Shown here: positions 14,593 to 19,312 of the stretch, piece by piece
Layout of the letters: each line of letters opens with the position of its first letter
Position numbering within the stretch: the stretch's first letter is position 1
Origin: DASQHY01 sp036390175
GTDB taxonomy: Bacteria; Acidobacteriota; Terriglobia; Acidiferrales; UBA7541
Length of the DNA stretch: 19,312 bases
Reading direction: 5' to 3'
NCBI GenBank assembly: GCA_036390175.1
Contig: DASWCG010000137.1
Span: forward strand, 1 to 19,312
Translations under genes and position numbers: made by a program
Notes under the pieces: model-generated
What the model was told of the DNA's origin: nothing
The model's database searches: none
Seen by the model: the letters and a program-made list of their open reading frames with translations, nothing else

Positions 14593-16719
14593 ATGAAAAA
14601 ACTCATTGTTTTGGTGTTTGTGGCCGCTTCGACGGTGCTTCTTGCGGCAAACCCACGGCGCTCGGACCAGCCCGCCCATGCTGCTCCGCCTGTCGCCAAC
14701 AAGATCCATACCGAAAACCACATTCACGGAGGCACTCTGGTGGATGACTATCGATGGCTGCGCGAAAAGTCCAATCCCGAAGTGGCCCAGTATCTCGAGA
14801 CTGAAAACGCCTACACCGATGCCATCATGAAGCCCACCGAGCCTCTGCAGAAGAAGCTCTACGACGAGATGGTCAGCCACATCAAGGAAACGGACGTGAA
14901 TGTCCCTTACAAGGACGGCGACTCCTTTTATTATTCGCGCGTCGAGGCGGGGAAACAGTATCCGATTTTCGCGCGAAAGAAAGCGAGCCTGGATGCTGCC
15001 GAGCAAATCACCCTGGATGTGAATGCGCTTGCCCAGGGCGAGAAGTTCATGGCCTTGGGGGCCTACGATGTCAGTGAAGACGGCAACCTGCTTGCCTATT
15101 CCACCGACAACACCGGCTTCCGGCAGTATCGCTTGCACGTGCGCGACCTGCGCAGCGGCAAAGACCTTCCCGATACGGCGGAAAAGACCGGGTCCATCGT
15201 CTGGGCCAGCGACAATCAAACTATTTTCTATACCGTGGAAGACCCAGCCAAGCGCCACTATCGGCTCTACCGCCACAAGCTCGGAACCGACAGCAAGAAT
15301 GACGATCTGGTTTACGAGGAAAAAGACGAGCGCTTTAATATCGGCGCCGAAAAGTCCCGCAGCCGCAAATACATTTTGCTGGCTTCGGCGAGCCATACCA
15401 CGTCGGAGTTCCGCTATCTGGATGCGGGAAATCCGGCGGGAGAGTGGAAGCTGATTGCGCCGCGCGAACAGGATGTCGAGTATTACGCCGACCATCTGGG
15501 CGACAGCTTTTACATCCGCACGAACGACAAAGGCCGCACGTTCCGGCTGGTCGCTGCCCCGGTCAGCGACCCGGGCAAGAAGAATTGGAAAGAAATTGTT
15601 CCCGTACGCGCCGATGTGATGCTCTCCGACTTCGAGCCATTTCAGGACTTCTATGTCCTGGTGGAGCGCGAGAACGGACTGCCGCAGCTCACCATCGTGG
15701 ACCTGGCCAGCGGCGCGAAGCAGCGCATCGCTTACCCGGAACCAATCTATACCGCTTCTCCGCAGGTCAACCGGGAGTTCAAAACGAAATTCTTCCGCTA
15801 CAGCTACCAGTCGCTGATCACTCCGAGTTCGGTCTTCGACTACGACGTGGAAAAGCACACTTCCACGCTGCTCAAGCAGACCGAAGTTCCCGGCGGATAC
15901 GATCCTTCGAAGTACAAATCCGAAAGAGTCTGGGCCACCGCGAAAGACGGCACCCGGATTCCCATCTCTGTCGTTTACCGCAAAGATTTGAAGAAAGAGG
16001 ACGGATCGAATCCGTTGTATGTCTCCGGATACGGCTCGTACGGGTTTTCTCTGCCGGTGACGTTCAGCGGCAATCGCCTCAGCCTGCTCGACCGCGGGGT
16101 GGTCATGGCCTACGTGCACATTCGCGGCGGCGGAGAAATGGGCAAGCCCTGGCATGATGCCGGGCGCATGATGAACAAGATGAACACCTTCACCGATTTC
16201 ATCGCCTGCGCCGAATATCTGGCCGCAAACAAATACGGAGCGCGCGACCGCATCGCCATCGAAGGCGGCTCTGCGGGCGGATTGCTGATGGGCGCGGTCA
16301 CCAACCTGCGTCCGGACTTGTTCAAGGTTGTGCTCAGCCACGTTCCGTTCGTGGACGTGATGAACACCATGCTCGATGCTTCGCTTCCGCTTACCGTTCC
16401 CGAGTATGAAGAGTGGGGAAACCCCCATGAGAAGCCCGCGTATGACTACATGCTGAAATACTCGCCCTATGACAACCTGAAGAAAGGCGCGTATCCGGCA
16501 ATCCTGGTGAAGACTTCGTTCAACGACAGCCAGGTGATGTATTGGGAGCCGGCAAAGTACGTGGCCAAGCTGCGCACGCTCAAGACCGACAACAACGTTT
16601 TAATTCTGAAAACCAATATGGCGGCAGGGCACGGCGGGTCGTCGGGGCGGTATGACCGGTTCAAGGAAGTTGCGTTCGATTATGCGTTCCTGCTGACACA
16701 ATTGGGAGTGGAGAAATAA
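14593..16719 (+). CDS. Exported oligopeptidase B-like serine peptidase (S9A)
   Basis: A 708-residue prolyl-oligopeptidase-family enzyme. A signal peptide (MKKLIVLVFVAASTVLLAA) precedes the conserved N-terminal HGGTLVDDYRWLRE, a seven-bladed propeller region and a C-terminal alpha/beta-hydrolase domain. The catalytic triad can be placed: Ser560 in GGSAGG, Asp645 in NDSQVMYWEPAKY and His680 in AGHGG. Spacings of 85 and 35 residues equal those of E. coli oligopeptidase B (Ser532, Asp617, His652). Oligopeptidase B cleaves short peptides after Arg/Lys; the typical enzyme is cytosolic, so the export signal is notable. GGGGGA lies 3-4 bases from the ATG at 14593. TACAAT at 14555-14560 may be the -10 box. 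Its 3' end overlaps the convergent cupin gene by 59 bases. Confidence 0.92.
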   Translation: MKKLIVLVFVAASTVLLAANPRRSDQPAHAAPPVANKIHTENHIHGGTLVDDYRWLREKSNPEVAQYLETENAYTDAIMKPTEPLQKKLYDEMVSHIKETDVNVPYKDGDSFYYSRVEAGKQYPIFARKKASLDAAEQITLDVNALAQGEKFMALGAYDVSEDGNLLAYSTDNTGFRQYRLHVRDLRSGKDLPDTAEKTGSIVWASDNQTIFYTVEDPAKRHYRLYRHKLGTDSKNDDLVYEEKDERFNIGAEKSRSRKYILLASASHTTSEFRYLDAGNPAGEWKLIAPREQDVEYYADHLGDSFYIRTNDKGRTFRLVAAPVSDPGKKNWKEIVPVRADVMLSDFEPFQDFYVLVERENGLPQLTIVDLASGAKQRIAYPEPIYTASPQVNREFKTKFFRYSYQSLITPSSVFDYDVEKHTSTLLKQTEVPGGYDPSKYKSERVWATAKDGTRIPISVVYRKDLKKEDGSNPLYVSGYGSYGFSLPVTFSGNRLSLLDRGVVMAYVHIRGGGEMGKPWHDAGRMMNKMNTFTDFIACAEYLAANKYGARDRIAIEGGSAGGLLMGAVTNLRPDLFKVVLSHVPFVDVMNTMLDASLPLTVPEYEEWGNPHEKPAYDYMLKYSPYDNLKKGAYPAILVKTSFNDSQVMYWEPAKYVAKLRTLKTDNNVLILKTNMAAGHGGSSGRYDRFKEVAFDYAFLLTQLGVEK

Positions 16720-17572
16720 AGGCATCGAAAAAATATTCAGACGATTGCTCCGGGCGGAATGGAAGAAGCGCCAGGCGCCCTGACCAAGGATTCGTTGCGG
16801 ATTTGGATGCGGCGCTGTCTTTGAACGAAAGCAACAAGAAGCGAGATGGACCGCGCGCGCTGTTGGTAAAAGTAAAGGCCAAGCCCGCAGAGAGCCAAAG
16901 CACATCGCTGCCATGCAGCTTTGGAGCGGGCTTGCTCGGAGACATTACTTCCAATTCTCCCTCGGCGAGGACGACGAGCAAGCGATCGAGCGGGGACGCG
17001 GAATCGCTGTGGCTGGAACCGCCGTCAAGAGTCGCGAGGTCGGCGCGGACTTCCTCGGTTTCAAACCATCCCCTCGCCTTATAACCGATCGGGCCTATTC
17101 CCGGTCTATCCTTCACGTCCAGTTTGGTGTCGCAGTCGCCGAGCGGGCCTTCGACAATTTTCTCGCAGAGGTTGCGGACAGCGCCCTGGGGACGGAGCAG
17201 CGCGATGGTGACGTTGTGGAAAGATACGTCCGATAAATTCCTGGCGACATGGGAAAAACCGCCGCGCGCGAAACGCACATCGCCATCTTTCAATTGCACG
17301 TGGATTTCCGGCTTGTCGAGGACGGCATTGAGAACGTCGGCGGGGCCGATGGCCACGTAGGCGTAATCCTCGTCGTGACGGTGCAGCAGAGTGGACTCGC
17401 GCGCAGGAACGATGACGTTGTACGCGCGCACGTAGCTGTTCTCGAGGACGAGGTGATGGTGCTGTTCGCCGGGGGCATGGCCGCGCGCGAGCGGCACGGA
17501 GCCATCGGCGAGCGGCGTGGGGGCCTGGGCGCCGAGTGCGCCGCAAAACAAGAAAAAGAAAAGCAAACGCAT
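16661..17572 (-). CDS. Exported double-cupin protein
   Basis: A 303-residue protein with a signal peptide (MRLLFFFLFCGALGAQA). The first cupin-like half contains LLHRHDEDYAYVAIG (62-76) and GGFSHVARN (104-112), with His64, His66 and His108 as likely metal ligands. The second half, RLLVVLAEGELEVMSP to GLAFTFTNSA, looks like a degenerate cupin without the His set. No specific reaction can be assigned. ATG 17572 was chosen because it starts the signal peptide and GGGAAA lies just upstream; the frame is open to 17626. It follows the MFS gene by 46 bases on the same strand, so co-transcription is likely. The last 20 residues are encoded within the end of the convergent oligopeptidase gene. Confidence 0.75.
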   Translation of the reverse strand: MRLLFFFLFCGALGAQAPTPLADGSVPLARGHAPGEQHHHLVLENSYVRAYNVIVPARESTLLHRHDEDYAYVAIGPADVLNAVLDKPEIHVQLKDGDVRFARGGFSHVARNLSDVSFHNVTIALLRPQGAVRNLCEKIVEGPLGDCDTKLDVKDRPGIGPIGYKARGWFETEEVRADLATLDGGSSHSDSASPLDRLLVVLAEGELEVMSPSKPAPKLHGSDVLWLSAGLAFTFTNSARGPSRFLLLSFKDSAASKSATNPWSGRLALLPFRPEQSSEYFFDAFISPLPIVSAGTHNRTQLP

Positions 17573-17618
17573 CGGTTTCCCGGCGGTGAATTTTATTCGA
17601 GCGCGGAAGCAGCTCATT

Positions 17619-18980
17619 TCAGTCACCGTTTTGCCCGACAGCTTGCGCGGAAACCGGGACGCCGGCGGACGGCTGCTGCATCCAGCGCTGCAGCGCGTGC
17701 ATATCCGCAGCCACGGTCTGCGAAGCGGCGAAGAGCACCGCGGCGAGAAGCAGGCTGCAAGCCGGCATCAGGTACATGGCGCTGTGCAATCCGGCGGCGC
17801 GAAACGGTTCCGCCATGGCAGTGGCTCCGGCGGCGAGCATGGCGCGCCGGGCGAGGAAGTCGCTCAGCCGCCCGGTGAGCACCGGCCCGAAACTGCCGCC
17901 CAGCAAATACATCGCGCAGAAATACAGGGCCATGGCTGTGGCGCGCAGATTGGGCTCGATGACGTCCTGAACGGCGGCATACACTCCGGAGTAGTACACG
18001 AACTGCAGCATCCAGCCCGTCCCCAGCAACGCCATGAACGGGACGAGATCGCCCGCCGACCGGCGCAGCGCCAGGTACATGCAGGGCGCGGCGAGAAAGA
18101 GCGCCGCTGCGGAAACCAACAGACGCCCGTTCGGCCGGGCCCGGCGCATGCGATCGGCGGCCCATCCGCCAAGCAACAGGCCGGGTACGCCCACGGCGCC
18201 CAGGACGACCGCGGCGATGGCCGCGGACGTTCGCAAGCTAAGGGCGTGATAGCGGCTGAGAAATGCGGGAAGGAACGTAGCCATGGCGTAGGCCATGAAG
18301 TTGGAGACGGCGCCGGAAGCGATGATCCACAACATCGTGGGAATACGCAGCACGTTCCAGTAAGGGGAAGAATGCCGGGGCTGTTGCGGCATGGGCGACG
18401 ACTCGGCGGCGCCGCGCTGCGGCTCGGGAATCAGCAACGCCAGCGCGGCGAGAAGCAGGCCCGGAACGCACGCGACGAAGAATGGGAAACGCCAGCCATA
18501 CGAAGCGGCGAGCCGGCCGCTGACCAGGTTGGAAAAAAAGATTCCCAGCGGGAGGCCCAGCATGAAGATGGAAAGGGCGCGCGCGCGCCGCGCGGCGGGA
18601 TAGAAATCGCCGATCAACGAATTCGAAGCGGGAGCGCAACTTGCTTCACCGATGCCCACGCCCAGACGCGCCACGAAGAGCGCCGCGAAGTTCCACGCAA
18701 TGCCCGTGGCCGCGGTCAGCAGGCTCCACAGAGCGACCCCGAGGCTGAGAATCCGCGTGCGGTTCCAGCGATCCGACAGGCGGCCCAGCGGCACTCCCAC
18801 GACGGCGTAGAGCAGAGTGAAGGCCGTGGCCAGCCAGCCGATTCGCGCGTCGTTGAGATGCCATTCCTTGCGGATCGGTTCGACGACGGGGCCGAGCATG
18901 TTGCGGTCGAAAAAATTCATCATATTGATGGCGAAAAGAATGGTGAGAGCGAATCCAGCGCTGCGTTTGTGGTTCTCCAT
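17619..18980 (-). CDS. Major facilitator superfamily transporter, Spinster type
   Basis: A 453-residue inner-membrane carrier with about 12 hydrophobic segments. The start NMMNFFDRNMLGPVVEPIRK and LYAVVGVPLGRLSDRWNRTR (MFS motif A, Asp70) follow the Spinster/SPNS pattern; IGEASCAPASNSLIGDFYP supports this. Bacterial members move small organic anions, lipids or drugs, and the substrate here is unknown. The N- and C-halves are joined by a hydrophilic loop rich in Pro/Ser/Gln around the centre. ATG 18980 was chosen because GGGAG (18990-18986) sits 5 bases upstream; an in-frame ATG at 18995 has no such site. The ribosome-binding site lies in a hairpin (18986-19007). The cupin gene downstream is probably co-transcribed. 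Confidence 0.9.
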   Translation of the reverse strand: MENHKRSAGFALTILFAINMMNFFDRNMLGPVVEPIRKEWHLNDARIGWLATAFTLLYAVVGVPLGRLSDRWNRTRILSLGVALWSLLTAATGIAWNFAALFVARLGVGIGEASCAPASNSLIGDFYPAARRARALSIFMLGLPLGIFFSNLVSGRLAASYGWRFPFFVACVPGLLLAALALLIPEPQRGAAESSPMPQQPRHSSPYWNVLRIPTMLWIIASGAVSNFMAYAMATFLPAFLSRYHALSLRTSAAIAAVVLGAVGVPGLLLGGWAADRMRRARPNGRLLVSAAALFLAAPCMYLALRRSAGDLVPFMALLGTGWMLQFVYYSGVYAAVQDVIEPNLRATAMALYFCAMYLLGGSFGPVLTGRLSDFLARRAMLAAGATAMAEPFRAAGLHSAMYLMPACSLLLAAVLFAASQTVAADMHALQRWMQQPSAGVPVSAQAVGQNGD

Positions 18981-18985
18981 GGATG

Positions 18986-19007
18986 CTCCCGGCATGACGC
19001 CGGGGAG
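18986..19007 (-). promoter_or_regulatory. Hairpin covering the MFS ribosome-binding site
   Basis: In the minus-strand transcript CUCCCCGGC (from 19007 to 18999) can pair with GCCGGGAG (18993-18986) around a GUCAU loop, giving 8 pairs with one bulged base. The 3' arm contains the GGGAG ribosome-binding site of the MFS gene, and the alternative AUG at 18995 lies across the loop. The structure could lower translation until melted. It is seen by hand pairing only. Confidence 0.4.
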
Positions 19008-19021
19008 TGTATCAGGGTTTT

Positions 19022-19049
19022 GTGGGTTGTGGCCCGTGGTCCGTGGCGG
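19022..19049. repeat. Degenerate 7-bp tandem repeat, four copies
   Basis: GTGGGTT, GTGGCCC, GTGGTCC and GTGGCGG follow each other without spacers; GTGG recurs at 19022, 19029, 19036 and 19043. The repeats are in the upstream region of the MFS gene. Confidence 0.6.
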
Positions 19050-19143
19050 ATGAGCCCTGGCCTGCGGCCGTGACTCGAGGCTGATGACCCGGGATAACCT
19101 GGCGACTGGTGTTCTGACACAAACAGACCCCCTCCCCCTACCC

Positions 19144-19251
19144 TTTTTTTGTAAGAGTGTGAAAACAGGGGACTTTAAGTCCTTTGTTTTTGCAAGAGTG
19201 TGATTCTAAATGGTTTGCAGACGCGTTTTTCGATAAGAGTGTGAATCTAAA
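19144..19251. repeat. Three direct repeats with exact 41-bp period
   Basis: AAGAGTGTGA occurs at 19153, 19194 and 19235, each copy exactly 41 bases after the last and each preceded by a T-tract 2-4 bases upstream. Copies two and three also share TCTAAA just after the core (TTCTAAATGG and ATCTAAAGGA). Copy one instead holds GGACTT-T-AAGTCC (19170-19182), a 13-base palindrome. The bases between cores are not otherwise conserved. 41 bp is close to four helical turns, so the cores face the same side of the DNA. Confidence 0.6.
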
Positions 19252-19275
19252 GGAATTAGAGCAGAAAAGCCGAGA

Positions 19276-19308
19276 GTTGACAGCCGAAAGTTGAAAGCGA
19301 GCGGTTGA
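19276..19308. repeat. GTTGA direct repeats with 14-bp period, running off the window
   Basis: GTTGA recurs at 19276, 19290 and 19304, exactly 14 bases apart, followed by related bases (CAGCCGAAA, AAGCGAGCG, AGGC). The array reaches the end of the window and may continue. Confidence 0.45.
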
Positions 19309-19312
19309 AGGC

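Noticed and set aside
14482..16428. Minus-strand open frame of 648 codons
   Set aside because: It lies opposite the oligopeptidase B gene, whose catalytic motifs are intact. The long antisense frame is a by-product of high G+C codon bias.
17517..19073. Plus-strand open frame of 518 codons
   Set aside because: It is antisense to the MFS transporter gene and low in hydrophobic structure; no domain is visible.
19144..19251. CRISPR-like array
   Set aside because: Only about 10 bases are conserved per unit, the array has three units, and there are no cas genes; spacing alone does not make it CRISPR.

Overview
The window looks like chromosomal DNA of an Acidobacteriota (Terriglobia-like) bacterium. 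This is inferred from the high G+C, the style of the gene families (Pkn-type Ser/Thr kinase with a C-terminal extension, OmpA protein with Ig-like repeats, DUF2339/DUF3999 pair) and intergenic DNA rich in short-period direct repeats. I see no rRNA, CRISPR array, transposase or intact phage gene. One tRNA gene is present.

Layout: (1) 1-1800, a membrane-anchored Ser/Thr protein kinase preceded by an inverted repeat. (2) 1875-4093, all on the minus strand: a CDP-alcohol phosphatidyltransferase resembling phosphatidylinositol-phosphate synthase, then a tightly coupled cassette of ECF sigma factor, zinc-finger anti-sigma factor and Spy/CpxP-like periplasmic protein. (3) 4243-5247, a lipocalin-like protein of the AttH/CrtC/tocopherol-cyclase type. 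(4) 5385-5461, tRNA-Ile(GAT), followed by a stretch of lower G+C with an unrecognised membrane protein (5576-6391) and a gene-free gap. (5) 6768-8726, an OmpA-family outer-membrane protein with beta-barrel, two Ig-like repeats, peptidoglycan-binding domain and a basic tail. (6) 8826-11346, an apparent operon of a secreted retropepsin-like/SnoaL-like fusion, a TetR-family repressor and an exported creatininase-family protein. Its promoter carries a near-perfect 26-bp palindrome exactly between the -35 and -10 boxes. (7) 11393-14460, minus strand: DUF2339 multi-pass membrane protein translationally coupled to a DUF3999 protein. (8) 14593-16719, an exported oligopeptidase B. (9) 16661-18980, minus strand: Spinster-type MFS transporter followed by an exported cupin protein. 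(10) 18981-19312, an intergenic stretch with a hairpin over the MFS ribosome-binding site and three families of direct repeats (periods 7, 41 and 14 bp).

Many products are predicted to act in the envelope: the sigma/anti-sigma/Spy cassette as a stress sensor, the OmpA protein as outer membrane to peptidoglycan anchor, and several exported hydrolases. The items most worth checking are the predicted self-regulated, nearly leaderless TetR operon at 8788-11346 with its unusual protease-like fusion and atypical creatininase, and the exactly 41-bp-spaced repeat array at 19144-19251. I did not find a clearly new defence or mobile system.
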